Below are positions 42,567-51,380 of a DNA stretch of 64,000 nucleotides, piece by piece. The translations under genes and the position numbers were made by a program. Each line of letters opens with the position of its first letter. Positions within the stretch are counted from its first letter, which is position 1. This DNA is from Paenibacillus tyrphae (lineage in GTDB: Bacteria > Bacillota > Bacilli > Paenibacillales > NBRC-103111). The notes under the pieces are model-generated. The model had not been told where the DNA came from, searched no databases, and saw only the letters and a program-made list of their open reading frames with translations. The DNA is taken from NCBI RefSeq assembly GCF_027925525.1, contig NZ_BSDJ01000012.1:1-64000 (forward strand), written 5' to 3'.

Positions 42567-43251
42567 TGGTCTGCACCCTCTCGACGAATTTTTTTATTTT
42601 CACGATATCTTTGACGCCTTCCGTTTCAACGCCGCTGGACACATCTACGCCATCGGGCATATACGCATCGAGCAGGTCCCGCACATTATCCGGCTGCAGC
42701 CCACCGGCCACGAGCAGCGGAATGCCGGCCTCCCGGCACCAGGCGAGATAAGGCGGAATCGTATCCCAAGCAAACGTTTTGCCCGCCCCCCCGCCGTACA
42801 CCGGATCGTGCGTATCCAGCAGCATGCCGTCTACGGCATGGCGGTACGGCTCCAGCCTGCTTGTGCCTGTGGACTCATTCCCCGCCTTCGTTTCACCGGC
42901 CTTCACGGTAAATACCTTAAATACGAGCGTCCCCGGAAAAGCATGCTTCACAGCGCGACAGAACTCGGCGCTCTCTTCCCCATGAAGCTGCACGACGTCC
43001 AGCGCCGCCTCCCGCAGCACTGCCTCAAGCTCTTCCATCGTCGGATTAACGAAGACGCCGACGGCTGCAGGCGCCTTCGCCCCGGCAGCCGACTTCATGC
43101 TGCGGATCATCTCGCCGGCCTGCTGTGGCGTCACCTGCCGCTTGCTCGGGGCAAAGACGAAGCCAACGTAATCTACCGGAAGTACGGCGACCTGCTCCGC
43201 CATTTCTACGGTCCGCAGACCGCATATTTTCACGCTCACCCGCGCTGTCAT
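42559..43251 (-). CDS. trpF: Phosphoribosylanthranilate isomerase, 230 aa
   Basis: A TIM-barrel isomerase with N-terminal VKICGLRT (catalytic Cys) and a catalytic Asp late in the chain ([20 protein letters not shown]), then [12 protein letters not shown]. An internal insertion rich in charged residues ([21 protein letters not shown]) lengthens it over the usual ~200 residues. The frame is open from a GTG at 43275, but AAGGAGT inside that extension places the start at ATG 43251, seven bases after the trpC stop. Confidence 0.95.
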   Translation of the reverse strand: MTARVSVKICGLRTVEMAEQVAVLPVDYVGFVFAPSKRQVTPQQAGEMIRSMKSAAGAKAPAAVGVFVNPTMEELEAVLREAALDVVQLHGEESAEFCRAVKHAFPGTLVFKVFTVKAGETKAGNESTGTSRLEPYRHAVDGMLLDTHDPVYGGGAGKTFAWDTIPPYLAWCREAGIPLLVAGGLQPDNVRDLLDAYMPDGVDVSSGVETEGVKDIVKIKKFVERVQTIV

Positions 43252-43258
43252 CCGCTGC

Positions 43259-44068
43259 TCACTCCTTACCGGCACCCGCTTCGGAGTAGGAGCCCATCAA
43301 GAAATGCACGGCTTCGGATACGTCCGGCTGCCGCATAAAATGCTCGCCGACGAGCACCGCATGAGCTCCGACCGAACGGAGCCATTCGATCTCCTCCGGC
43401 TTCGAGATGCCGCTTTCGCTAACGACGGTCGTCCCTTTCGGAATGGAGTTCACAAGCTGTTCCGTCGTGTGAAGATCGGTCACGAACGTTTGAAGATTGC
43501 GGTTATTGATGCCGACCATCGTCGGGCTAAGCTCCAGCACGCGGGCCAGCTCCTCCTGATCGTGCACTTCAATCAGCACATCGAGACCGATGCTTCGGGC
43601 GATTGATTGGAATTGCCGCATCTGCTCGGTCGTCAGGATGGCGGCGATCAGCAGAATGGCGTCGGCTCCGATGCAGCGCGCCTCGTAGATTTGATGTGGA
43701 TCGATCGTAAAATCTTTGCGCAGAAGCGGCACGCCGACGGCCTGTCTCACCCGGCTTAAATAATCGTTGGAGCCTTGAAAATACGGAGCGTCGGTCAGCA
43801 CCGATAAGCAATCTGCCCCGGCCTCTTCATAAGCCTTCGCCAACCGGACAGGCTCGAAATCTTCCCGGATCAAGCCCTTGGAAGGCGAAGCCTTCTTCAC
43901 CTCCGCGATCAGTCCCATCGGACGCTTCCGTCCTGCGCTGAGCGCGCGCTCGAACCCGAGGCACGGCGTCAGTCCGGCGATCGTTTTTTCCATTTCGGCG
44001 ATTGTAATTCGCTCTTTTAGCGACGCTACTTCCTGCCGTTTGGTGGCAACAATGCGATCAAGAAACAT
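43259..44068 (-). CDS. trpC: Indole-3-glycerol phosphate synthase, 269 aa
   Basis: A TIM-barrel enzyme with the conserved blocks FLDRIVATKRQEVASLKE, LIAEVKKASPSKGLIREDFEP (catalytic Lys and Glu), PLLRKDFTIDPHQIYEARCIGADAILLI-type and GINNRNLQTF. VSESGISKPEEIEWL and HAVLVGEHFMRQPD form the phosphate site. It overlaps trpD by 11 bases. Confidence 0.97.
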   Translation of the reverse strand: MFLDRIVATKRQEVASLKERITIAEMEKTIAGLTPCLGFERALSAGRKRPMGLIAEVKKASPSKGLIREDFEPVRLAKAYEEAGADCLSVLTDAPYFQGSNDYLSRVRQAVGVPLLRKDFTIDPHQIYEARCIGADAILLIAAILTTEQMRQFQSIARSIGLDVLIEVHDQEELARVLELSPTMVGINNRNLQTFVTDLHTTEQLVNSIPKGTTVVSESGISKPEEIEWLRSVGAHAVLVGEHFMRQPDVSEAVHFLMGSYSEAGAGKE

Positions 44069-45101
44069 AGCTCTCTTCTCCCGTACATTGGACTAATTGC
44101 TCCAGCTTCGCCTGGGCCCGGCCTGAATCGATAACCGTTGCGGCAAGCTTTACGCCTTCCTGCAGCGTTCCGGCCATTCCGGTAACGTAGAAGCACGCTC
44201 CGGCATTGGCCAGCACGATGTCGCGGCAAGCGCCCGTCTCACCGGCGAAAATCCGGCGAATAATGCCCGCGTTCACGTGGGCGTCTCCTCCGATGACATC
44301 CTTGATGCTGTAAGTACGAAGCCCCAACTCATCCGGCGTAATTTCAAAAGTACGAATGTTCCCGTCCTTCAGCTCGGTCACCTGCGTGCCGGCAGAGATG
44401 CTGATTTCGTCCAGCCCGTCGAGACTGGCAACAACGAGCGCACGCTTTACGCCGAGCGCCTGCATCACATGGGCGATCGTTTCCGTTTTGCCACGGTCGA
44501 AGATGCCGAGTACCTGGCGGTCGGCTCCGGCCGGGTTCGTGAGGGGGCCCAGCAAGTTAAACACCGTGCGGACGCCGAGCTCCCTGCGTGGGGCGGCAAC
44601 ATGCCGCATCGACTGATGATACAACTGCGCAAACATGAAGCAGATTCCGACCTGCTCCAGGCAGCGCGCCGCCTGCTGCTGATTCAATTGAATATTGACG
44701 CCAAGCGCTTCGAGCACGTCAGCGCTGCCGCTTTTGCTGGACATCGCCCGGTTCCCATGCTTCGCCACGCGAATGCCGCCCGCCGCCGCTACGATGGCCG
44801 CTGTCGTCGAAATGTTGAACGTATCTGCGCCATCTCCTCCGGTGCCGCACGTATCAAGCAGATTCGTCTGTCTGGTGCGGACCCGGCTTGCTTTCATCCG
44901 CATCGTCTCGGCAAAGCCGGCGATTTCCTCGATCGTTTCCCCTTTTATGCGGAGTCCTGTAAGCAAAGCTCCGATCTGTGAAGGCGTCGCCCCGCCTTCC
45001 ATAATGTCGGACATCACATCACGCGCCTCGGAGCGCGTCAAATGCTGCAGCCCGATAATTTTCCCAATCGCCTGTTGAACCGTCAACGTCGTTTGCTCCA
45101 T
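44058..45101 (-). CDS. trpD: Anthranilate phosphoribosyltransferase, 347 aa
   Basis: Transfers phosphoribose to anthranilate. The PRPP-binding loop is LLDTCGTGGDGADTFNISTTAA and the metal site is NLLGPLTNPAG; VASLDGLDEIS is a further signature. GGGAGG precedes ATG 45101. It lies 30 bases after trpE. There is no trpG-type glutamine amidotransferase in the operon, as in B. subtilis, where the shared subunit is encoded with folate genes. Confidence 0.97.
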   Translation of the reverse strand: MEQTTLTVQQAIGKIIGLQHLTRSEARDVMSDIMEGGATPSQIGALLTGLRIKGETIEEIAGFAETMRMKASRVRTRQTNLLDTCGTGGDGADTFNISTTAAIVAAAGGIRVAKHGNRAMSSKSGSADVLEALGVNIQLNQQQAARCLEQVGICFMFAQLYHQSMRHVAAPRRELGVRTVFNLLGPLTNPAGADRQVLGIFDRGKTETIAHVMQALGVKRALVVASLDGLDEISISAGTQVTELKDGNIRTFEITPDELGLRTYSIKDVIGGDAHVNAGIIRRIFAGETGACRDIVLANAGACFYVTGMAGTLQEGVKLAATVIDSGRAQAKLEQLVQCTGEESYVS

Positions 45102-45131
45102 TGTCCGTGCCTCCCCATTATCCCGATGTTA

Positions 45132-46673
45132 TTACTGATAATAATCGTGATTGATCAATGCATACTCCGGCGTTTTCGTTGCAAAAACGGCTTCCGCCAT
45201 GCGGATCGATTTAAGCATGCCCTTGGCTTTGTTGATCGTTTCCTGGTACTCGTTCTCCGGAACGGAGTCCCAGACGATTCCGGCGCCTGCTTGGACATAA
45301 GCTTTGCCATTCTTGAATACGATGGTGCGGATCGTAATGCATGTATCGAGGTTGCCCGAGAAGCCGAAATAACCGATGGCTCCGGCGTAAGGACCGCGCG
45401 CTTCGTTCTCCAGCTCGGCAATGATCTCCATCGCTCTGAGCTTCGGAGCGCCCGAGACAGTACCGGCTGGCAGGCACGAAATGAAAGCGTCGAAGAAATC
45501 TTTGTCCTTCGCCAGCTTGCCTGAAACGTTGGACACGATATGCATGACGTGAGAGTACCGCTCGATTTGCATGAACGTGTCGCATTGAACGGTACCGAAT
45601 TCGGAGACGCGCCCGAGGTCGTTGCGGCCAAGATCGACGAGCATCAAATGCTCGGCACGCTCTTTCTCGTCGGCCAGCAGCTCCTGTTCGAGCGCCAGGT
45701 CTTCCTCGATCGTCAGCCCGCGGGGACGGGTACCGGCGATCGGCCGGGTCTCCACCTTCTCGTCTTCAACGCGGACGAGTAGCTCGGGAGATGTCCCGAC
45801 GATGACCTCCTCATCCATTTTGAGGCAGTACATGTACGGCGACGGATTCATCGTTCTTAAGATGCGGTACACGTACAGCGGCGAAATGTCCGTTTCGATC
45901 TCGAAACGTTGGGACAGGACCACTTGAAAAATATCGCCTGCCCGGATATATTCCTTCGCTTGATCGACGTTCGCCAGAAACTGCTCCTTCGTCACGTTCG
46001 AGCGAACTTCTCCCAGATCAACATCGTCGGGGATAGACTGGTGATTCATCTTAAGCGCCGGCAACGGGCGCTTCAGACGTTCGATGGTCGCATCGATTTT
46101 GGCGCATGTTTTTTCGTAAGCGGCGACGATGTCCGCTTCTGTACCGTGGGGAGGCACATGCACATTGGCGATGACTTTCAGCTGCTGTTTAAAATGATCG
46201 AACACGATCACTTGATCGCAAAACATAAAATCCAAATCGTTCATCTGCAGATCGTCCTGCCGATGCGCCGGCAGCTTCTCGTAATACTGCAGCAGATCAT
46301 AACCGAAAAATCCGACGGCCCCGCCCGTAAAACGCGGCAAGTCCGGCAGCGAAGGGCTCGTATACGCGCTTAAATGCGCTTTAAGCACATCCACCGGCTT
46401 TTCCTTCGAGGTCGTCGTTCCTTCCGGACCTTCGATGCGAGTCACGCCGTTTTTGGCCTGAATAAACATAAACGGGTCGGTTCCGATAAACGAATATCGC
46501 GCCCATTTGATCCCGCCCTCCACGCTTTCCAGCAAGAAGGCACGCTTCTCTTCGTAAAAATGCTGAAATACGCGGATCGGCGTCTCCGTATCGGCCATCA
46601 GATGGCGGACGACGGGGATCAGGTTATACTGGCTGGCAAGCTTAACGACTTCTTTTGCTTCCGGTGTGTGCAT
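45132..46673 (-). CDS. trpE: Anthranilate synthase component I, 513 aa
   Basis: Chorismate-binding enzyme. The catalytic core has GDIFQVVLSQRFE, NPSPYMYCLKM, GTSPELLVRVEDEKVETRPIAGTRPRG, MLVDLGRNDLGRVS and FISCLPAGTVSGAPKLRAMEII. The LLESVEGG tryptophan feedback site is present at the N-terminus (about residue 47). Two in-frame ATGs close to the Shine-Dalgarno exist: ATG 46679 is only two bases from AGGAGAG, so ATG 46673 (MHTPEAKEVV), eight bases away, is the start. The ribosome-binding site lies in a GAG/UAG-rich tract (46678-46712). Confidence 0.96.
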   Translation of the reverse strand: MHTPEAKEVVKLASQYNLIPVVRHLMADTETPIRVFQHFYEEKRAFLLESVEGGIKWARYSFIGTDPFMFIQAKNGVTRIEGPEGTTTSKEKPVDVLKAHLSAYTSPSLPDLPRFTGGAVGFFGYDLLQYYEKLPAHRQDDLQMNDLDFMFCDQVIVFDHFKQQLKVIANVHVPPHGTEADIVAAYEKTCAKIDATIERLKRPLPALKMNHQSIPDDVDLGEVRSNVTKEQFLANVDQAKEYIRAGDIFQVVLSQRFEIETDISPLYVYRILRTMNPSPYMYCLKMDEEVIVGTSPELLVRVEDEKVETRPIAGTRPRGLTIEEDLALEQELLADEKERAEHLMLVDLGRNDLGRVSEFGTVQCDTFMQIERYSHVMHIVSNVSGKLAKDKDFFDAFISCLPAGTVSGAPKLRAMEIIAELENEARGPYAGAIGYFGFSGNLDTCITIRTIVFKNGKAYVQAGAGIVWDSVPENEYQETINKAKGMLKSIRMAEAVFATKTPEYALINHDYYQ

Positions 46674-46677
46674 CGTC

Positions 46678-46712
46678 ATCTCTCCTCTTCTCAACTCAAA
46701 AATAACTAGGCT
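46678..46712 (-). promoter_or_regulatory. Second GAG/UAG tract over the trpE Shine-Dalgarno
   Basis: The RNA reads, in blocks, AGAGCCUAGUU, AUUUUUGAGUUGAG, AAGAGGAGAGAU. It contains six GAG/UAG triplets (spacings 2, 8, 2, 2, 0) ending in the Shine-Dalgarno. It matches 46884-46918, in the first TRAP tract, at 28 of 35 positions. TRAP binding here would block trpE translation directly. Confidence 0.55.
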
Positions 46713-46722
46713 CTGCAAACGT

Positions 46723-46749
46723 AAAAAAGCCTCTACGCATCGTAGAGGC
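46723..46749 (-). terminator. trp leader attenuator terminator
   Basis: Minus-strand GCCTCTACG-ATG-CGTAGAGGC followed by TTTTTT, 50 bases before the trpE start. CUCUAC in its 5' arm can pair with GUAGAG in the TRAP tract (46923-46928), a possible antiterminator. Confidence 0.88.
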
Positions 46750-46890
46750 GGTATTCAGCGGATGAAGGATTCGTCCAAACAGAAAGTATGTCCAAAGTAC
46801 GTCAAGCCGCCCTAGGGTAGGTTAAAATAAACCTGCCGATAGTGCGCCGCACGCATCCTGACGGTTCTTTCCATGAACGGGTAATCTTCT

Positions 46891-46969
46891 CTCTTCTCAT
46901 CTCAAACTGAACTAGGCTAACTCTCTACTCTGCTCTGTTACTGCTTACTCACTCTTATCTGCTAAACTC
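46891..46969 (-). promoter_or_regulatory. TRAP-binding tract in the trp leader
   Basis: Reading the RNA from 46969 to 46891 I count twelve GAG/UAG triplets, plus CAG/AAG triplets, many separated by 1-3 bases. B. subtilis trp leader has eleven. The tract starts within a few bases of the predicted transcript start. Tryptophan-loaded TRAP would bind it and favour the terminator at 46723-46749. Confidence 0.88.
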
Positions 46970-46978
46970 GTTGTATCA

Positions 46979-47008
46979 ACTATACTACCTCAATTATGCT
47001 TTTGTCAA
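46979..47008 (-). promoter_or_regulatory. trp operon promoter inside the aroH 3' end
   Basis: Minus strand: TTGACA (47003-47008), 18-base spacer, TATAGT (46979-46984). The -35 box is formed by the Leu-Thr codons near the end of aroH; the aroH stop (46994-46996) is in the spacer. Confidence 0.8.
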
Positions 47009-47371
47009 TTTGGACAAATCGGGACGAAGCCGCATCGCTTCTCTTTGATAAACATGGATGATTTCATTTTGCTGTTTGTCCGTATTGACCATCACCATTA
47101 AACGAATACAGCGGGGCAAGCCGCCCTCTACCGGAATTTCGAGCGAACACATCAGCGGGACTAGGTCCCAGCCCTGCATCTGGCGAATGGCCCGTGCCGG
47201 GAACGTCGCTGTCAAATCCGGCGTCACCGTAACGAATACACTGGCAATTTCCTCCGGAATGATCCCGTTTTCCGCGATAATTTGATTGAGCAGTTCTGTT
47301 GTTGCCGTTAAAATGTCATTCTCTTCGTTGCGCTCCACGGTCGTTGCTCCGCGGATTCCTCTTACGAACAT
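46994..47371 (-). CDS. aroH: Monofunctional chorismate mutase AroH type, 125 aa
   Basis: A trimeric chorismate mutase making prephenate for tyrosine and phenylalanine. Active-site residues of B. subtilis AroH are recognisable: the Arg of MFVRGIRGATTV, the Cys/Glu region CSLEIPVEGGLPRCIRLMV (Glu78 and Arg90 equivalents) and VYQREAMRLRPDL at the C-terminus. Its last codons double as the -35 box of the trp promoter. It is three bases after aroB. Confidence 0.96.
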   Translation of the reverse strand: MFVRGIRGATTVERNEENDILTATTELLNQIIAENGIIPEEIASVFVTVTPDLTATFPARAIRQMQGWDLVPLMCSLEIPVEGGLPRCIRLMVMVNTDKQQNEIIHVYQREAMRLRPDLSKLTKA

Positions 47372-47374
47372 CGG

Positions 47375-48472
47375 TCAGTCCTCCCGTTTTAACCGATCCA
47401 CGATCTCTTTGACCCATTCCGCGGATACGTTCTTGTTAATTTCGACTTTGCCGATGGCCGTCGGAATGATATAAACCATGCGGCCTTCGCTGAATTTTTT
47501 GTCGTGCATCATCGCACGCATGATCGCCTCGGTATCGAAGTGCGCCGGAATGCGCGTAGGAAGGCCGAACTTCTTAAAAATGCGTTCGGTTACCTTAAGA
47601 ATCTCTTCCGGATTGCCCATACGTACCGACAGCATCGCCGCGCCAACCATGCCGATGGAGATCGCTTCGCCATGCTGCAGCTCGTTGTAGCCGGCCACCG
47701 CCTCCAGCGCGTGACCGATCGTATGCCCAAGGTTCAGGATAGCGCGAAGATCGTTTTCCCGCTCGTCCTTCGACACGACCGCCGCTTTGACGGCGCAGCC
47801 TTTGTACAGACCATATTGGAGCGCTTCCGGGTCAAGCCCGATGAGCTTCTCCGCATTCGCTTCGCACCACGCGGTAAATTCCGCATCCCAGATCAGCCCG
47901 TGCTTGATCATTTCCGACAATCCAGCGCGTACGTCCCGATCTGGCAAAGTGAGCAGCGTAGACGTGTCATACAATACCATCTCCGGCTGATGGAATGCGC
48001 CGATAATGTTCTTTGCCAGCGGATGGTTGACGGCGACCTTGCCGCCTACGCTGCTGTCATGAGCCAGAATCGTCGTCGGGATCTGCACAAACCGGATGCC
48101 GCGCATGTAACTAGCCGCCACAAACCCGGCCAAATCCCCGACAACGCCTCCGCCAAGCGCAACGACCGTCGATTTGCGGTCCAGTCCTGCCTGCAAGCAG
48201 GCGCCGACGACGTCCTCCAACACTGCGAGCGATTTGGACTTCTCGCCTGCCGCAACGGTGTAGGATACTGCTGTAAAGCCGCCTTCCGCCAACCGGTCCA
48301 GGACCGGCTTCAGATGGTGCTTCGCCACATGATCGTCGGTTACGACAAGCAGCGGAGAGGCTTTGCTAATCCTGTGCTTCTCGAAGTACGCGGCGATATC
48401 CGCGAGCAGGCCCTCTCCGATATAAATCGGGTAGGACCTCGTACCAAGGTCTACCGTTAGCTCTCTGACCAT
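47375..48472 (-). CDS. aroB: 3-dehydroquinate synthase, 365 aa
   Basis: Second shikimate-pathway enzyme, NAD- and zinc-dependent. NAD binding: VVALGGGVVGDLAGFVAASYMRG; zinc ligands: SEMIKHGLIWD, LNLGHTIGHALE and a His in YNELQHGEAISIGM. The frame is open to 48637 over the aroC gene, but the conserved N-terminus VRELTVDLGTRSYPIYIGEG fixes ATG 48472. Confidence 0.97.
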   Translation of the reverse strand: MVRELTVDLGTRSYPIYIGEGLLADIAAYFEKHRISKASPLLVVTDDHVAKHHLKPVLDRLAEGGFTAVSYTVAAGEKSKSLAVLEDVVGACLQAGLDRKSTVVALGGGVVGDLAGFVAASYMRGIRFVQIPTTILAHDSSVGGKVAVNHPLAKNIIGAFHQPEMVLYDTSTLLTLPDRDVRAGLSEMIKHGLIWDAEFTAWCEANAEKLIGLDPEALQYGLYKGCAVKAAVVSKDERENDLRAILNLGHTIGHALEAVAGYNELQHGEAISIGMVGAAMLSVRMGNPEEILKVTERIFKKFGLPTRIPAHFDTEAIMRAMMHDKKFSEGRMVYIIPTAIGKVEINKNVSAEWVKEIVDRLKRED

Positions 48473-48489
48473 AAATCCGGCTCTCCCGC

Positions 48490-49653
48490 TTAGTAAGTTT
48501 TGATTTGCTCCAAGTAGCTCTCGTAATTTCTGCGGATTTCCTCCAGCGAATCGCCGCCGAATTTTTCCATAAACGCTCTCGCCACTTCCCAAGCAATGAC
48601 GTTCTCCATGATGACGCCGGCCGCCGGCACCGCGCACGTATCGGAGCGCTCCACCTGTGCCGTGAACGCTTCCTTCGTATCGATATCTACGCTTTGCAGC
48701 GCTTTATAGAGGGTCGAGATCGGCTTCATGACGCCGCGTACGACGATCGGCTCGCCGGTCGTCATACCGCCCTCAAAGCCGCCTGCCCGGTTCGTCGCAC
48801 GATAAAACCCGCGCTCCTCGTCGTGCATGATTTCGTCGTGGACGGACGAACCTCTGCGTTTGGCCGCTTCGAACCCGATCCCGAATTCTACGCCCTTGAA
48901 CGCTTGAATCGACAGCACCGCCTGCGCAATGCGTCCGTCCAGCTTGCGGTCCCATTGCACATGACTGCCGAGACCCGTAGGCACGCCTTCGATGATGCAC
49001 TCGACGACCCCGCCAAGCGTATCGCCGTCGTCCTTGGCCGCGTCGATGGCTGCAATCATTTTCGCTTCCGCCTCTTTATCCGTCACCCGCACCGGGGATT
49101 CCTCCGTAATGCGGATCAACTCATCGATCGGCAGCTCCTGCCGCTCTACTTCCACTTCCCCGATGCGAATCACCTGACCGGCGACTTTGATGCCGAATTC
49201 TTTCAGCAGCTCGCGAGCCATGCCGCCGACAGCTACGCGCATCGTCGTTTCCCGCGCGCTGGAGCGCTCGAGAATGTTGCGCAAATCGCGCTGATTGTAT
49301 TTCAAACCGCCGTTCAAATCGGCATGCCCCGGACGCGGGCGATTCACCCGGCGCTTCGACTCGTCATTGCCTTCGATCGGCTCGATGTTCATGATGGAAG
49401 TCCAATGCTTCCAATCGTTGTTCTCCACCACAAGTGCAATCGGGGCGCCGGTCGTTTTGCCGTGGCGCACGCCGCCGACAATGTTGACGGTATCCTTCTC
49501 AATCTGCATGCGGCGTCCCCGCCCATAGCCCTTCTGCCGTCTCGCGAGCTGTTCGTTCACCGCTTCGAAATCGATCGTTACGTTGCTTGGAAATCCCTCA
49601 ATAATAGTTGTTAATTGTGGTCCGTGCGTTTCCCCTGCGGTTAAATATCTCAC
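48490..49653 (-). CDS. aroC: Chorismate synthase, 387 aa
   Basis: Makes chorismate from EPSP with reduced FMN. Signatures are [42 protein letters not shown], [30 protein letters not shown] and [15 protein letters not shown]. Translation starts at GTG 49653 after AAAGGAG. Chorismate made here supplies AroH, TrpE and MqnA, all encoded in this window. It heads the aroC-aroB-aroH-trp-hisC-tyrA series. Confidence 0.98.
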   Translation of the reverse strand: MRYLTAGETHGPQLTTIIEGFPSNVTIDFEAVNEQLARRQKGYGRGRRMQIEKDTVNIVGGVRHGKTTGAPIALVVENNDWKHWTSIMNIEPIEGNDESKRRVNRPRPGHADLNGGLKYNQRDLRNILERSSARETTMRVAVGGMARELLKEFGIKVAGQVIRIGEVEVERQELPIDELIRITEESPVRVTDKEAEAKMIAAIDAAKDDGDTLGGVVECIIEGVPTGLGSHVQWDRKLDGRIAQAVLSIQAFKGVEFGIGFEAAKRRGSSVHDEIMHDEERGFYRATNRAGGFEGGMTTGEPIVVRGVMKPISTLYKALQSVDIDTKEAFTAQVERSDTCAVPAAGVIMENVIAWEVARAFMEKFGGDSLEEIRRNYESYLEQIKTY

Positions 49654-49746
49654 CTGATTTTTCTCCTTTCATCCTATCCCATGAAAAGCGTAAGCTTTCT
49701 TTCTTTCAAAACGCTTTAGCGCTTTTATGTGCTGAGTCATGTGCTA

Positions 49747-49775
49747 ATTATAGTATAGGCCTGCGGCTTTGACAA
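49747..49775 (-). promoter_or_regulatory. Sigma-A promoter of the aroC operon
   Basis: Minus strand: TTGTCA (49770-49775), 17-base spacer, TATAAT (49747-49752), about 90 bases before aroC. Confidence 0.82.
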
Positions 49776-49789
49776 GAATATGCAACAAC

Positions 49790-49835
49790 AAAAAGAAGCG
49801 CCGGCCAAAGGCATGTAGCCGATGACTGCGCTTCT
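49790..49835 (-). terminator. Terminator after the 54-residue gene
   Basis: Minus-strand AGAAGCGC ... GCGCTTCT, with an inner GGC/GCC pairing region, followed by TTTT. It separates the cheR-side transcript from the aroC promoter. Confidence 0.78.
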
Positions 49836-49857
49836 TTCCGTGTCGGACGAAGGTACG

Positions 49858-50022
49858 TCAGCCTCCGGCCGGTTGTTTTTTTAACACTTGAGGGCGTTCT
49901 TGAGTCTGCGGATCATGAACCAACCCCATAATTTGCAGCGAATCGATCCCGAGAATTTGGGCGCATTCCTGTACCGAGATGAAGCCCCGACGGTAAGCGT
50001 TGATGACTTTACGTTTATCCAT
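49858..50022 (-). CDS. Small orphan protein, 54 aa
   Basis: A complete minus-strand frame, ATG 50022 to TGA 49858, with a textbook ribosome-binding site (AGGAGG, six bases) and a terminator 22 bases past the stop. The product begins MDKRKVINAYRRGF and contains ISVQECAQILGID, which has the look of a short helix-turn-helix or sigma-region-4-like segment, then a polar tail ending KKQPAGG. I do not recognise a family. It is 84 bases downstream of cheR on the same strand. Signals around it support a real gene. Confidence 0.72.
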   Translation of the reverse strand: MDKRKVINAYRRGFISVQECAQILGIDSLQIMGLVHDPQTQERPQVLKKQPAGG

Positions 50023-50105
50023 GCGATTCCTCCTGCTGCTTTTCAGGCATAAAGGATCTTCTACATTTTATTCATAGTATGGGATCGTATGGAAACGTTT
50101 ATTCA

Positions 50106-50885
50106 TTACGCTTCCGTTTTACGGTAAAAAAACGTTTCGGCAGATTCAAGTCCGTACTGGGCCGGGCTGAAAATCTGCTCGGTGCTGCCGACGAACAAGA
50201 TGCCGCCCGGCTTCAACGCATTGGCAAATTTATGATACAATAAGTGCTTGGCTTCTTCTGTAAAATAGATCATCACATTGCGGCACACGATTAAATCGAA
50301 CCCCGTATCGAACGTATCGACCAGCAAGTTTTGCTTTTGAAAGCGAATCGATTTTTTAAGCGGATCCGCAATATGGTAAGTCAAATTTTCCTGACGGTAA
50401 TATTTTTGCAAATACTTGGCCGGCACGTCCCGCACCGAACGGTCCGAATAAACCGCCTTCTTCGCTTTTTCCAAAGCGCCATCATCGATATCGGTCGCCA
50501 GCACCACGCTGTCCTGCGCGTTCAGCTCCGCCAAGATCATAGCCAGCGTATAAGGCTCCTCCCCTGTGGAACATGCGGCGCTCCAGCATTTGACCTTGCG
50601 CGATTTGCGGAGCATGTCCGGCAAAAACTTCTGTTCCAGCACTTCCCAACGGTTCGGATTGCGCCAAAATTCAGAGACGTTAATCGTCATCCGATCCAGA
50701 AACTCGTAAAACAGCTCCTTGTCCTTCGTCATCGCCTCGAAAAACGAAGCGAACGTCGTGTATCCCTTTTTCATCCGCAGCGTAGTCAGACGGCGTTTCA
50801 TCTGCGCTTCCTTATACTGGGACAAGTCGATGGACGTGTAGTCCTTGACTTTCTTGATGAATAACAGGAAATCTTTATCCTCCAT
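50106..50885 (-). CDS. cheR: Chemotaxis methyltransferase CheR, 259 aa
   Basis: An S-adenosylmethionine-dependent methyltransferase that methylates glutamates of chemoreceptors. An N-terminal four-helix part (about 1-75, with QMKRRLTTLRMKKGY) precedes the Rossmann domain (KVKCWSAACSTGEEPYTLAMIL; VLATDIDDGALEKAKKAVYS; LIVCRNVMIYF). It is a lone chemotaxis gene located between aroC and ndk, as in B. subtilis. Confidence 0.96.
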   Translation of the reverse strand: MEDKDFLLFIKKVKDYTSIDLSQYKEAQMKRRLTTLRMKKGYTTFASFFEAMTKDKELFYEFLDRMTINVSEFWRNPNRWEVLEQKFLPDMLRKSRKVKCWSAACSTGEEPYTLAMILAELNAQDSVVLATDIDDGALEKAKKAVYSDRSVRDVPAKYLQKYYRQENLTYHIADPLKKSIRFQKQNLLVDTFDTGFDLIVCRNVMIYFTEEAKHLLYHKFANALKPGGILFVGSTEQIFSPAQYGLESAETFFYRKTEA

Positions 50886-50903
50886 GCCGCCATCCCCGCC
50901 TTA

Positions 50904-51347
50904 TCAGATCCAAGTTTGTATCGCTTTGCTGTAATCGAGCACTTCTTCCGGGTGGAAAAAGTTTGCAATTTCCCGTTCGGCGCTTTCTGGGGAATCGGAT
51001 CCGTGAATCAAGTTCAAATTCGTATGGACCGCATAGTCGCCACGGATCGTACCGGGCAGCGCTTCCAAAGAATTCGTCTTACCGATCATCGTCCGGGACA
51101 GCGCAATCACTTGATCCCCCTGCCAAACCATTGCAAATACGGGCCCAGAAGTAATAAAATTGATCAAGTTATCGAAAAAAGGCTTGCCCACATGCTCCGC
51201 ATAATGCCTTTCCGCTTGCTCACGGCTGACCTGCACCAGCTTGGCCGCAACCAATTGCAGCCCCTTTTGTTCGAAGCGGCGCACGATTTCCCCAATGAGC
51301 CCTCTTTGCACCCCGTCAGGCTTGACCATCAAAAACGTTTTTTCCAT
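50904..51347 (-). CDS. ndk: Nucleoside diphosphate kinase, 147 aa
   Basis: Equalises NTP pools by a phosphohistidine mechanism. The active site is [20 protein letters not shown], with the catalytic His in [23 protein letters not shown] and RTMIGKTN bind nucleotide. An AGGAGGAG ribosome-binding site precedes the ATG. The upstream 240 bases hold a large inverted repeat rather than a gene. Confidence 0.98.
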   Translation of the reverse strand: MEKTFLMVKPDGVQRGLIGEIVRRFEQKGLQLVAAKLVQVSREQAERHYAEHVGKPFFDNLINFITSGPVFAMVWQGDQVIALSRTMIGKTNSLEALPGTIRGDYAVHTNLNLIHGSDSPESAEREIANFFHPEEVLDYSKAIQTWI

Positions 51348-51380
51348 GTGTTTCTCCTCCTACCACTATAATAAAGTTTA

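Noticed and set aside
46674..46993. T-box or leader-peptide attenuation of trp
   Set aside because: No T-box core or tRNA-specifier structure and no Trp-rich leader peptide; the GAG/UAG tract and mtrB explain the leader.
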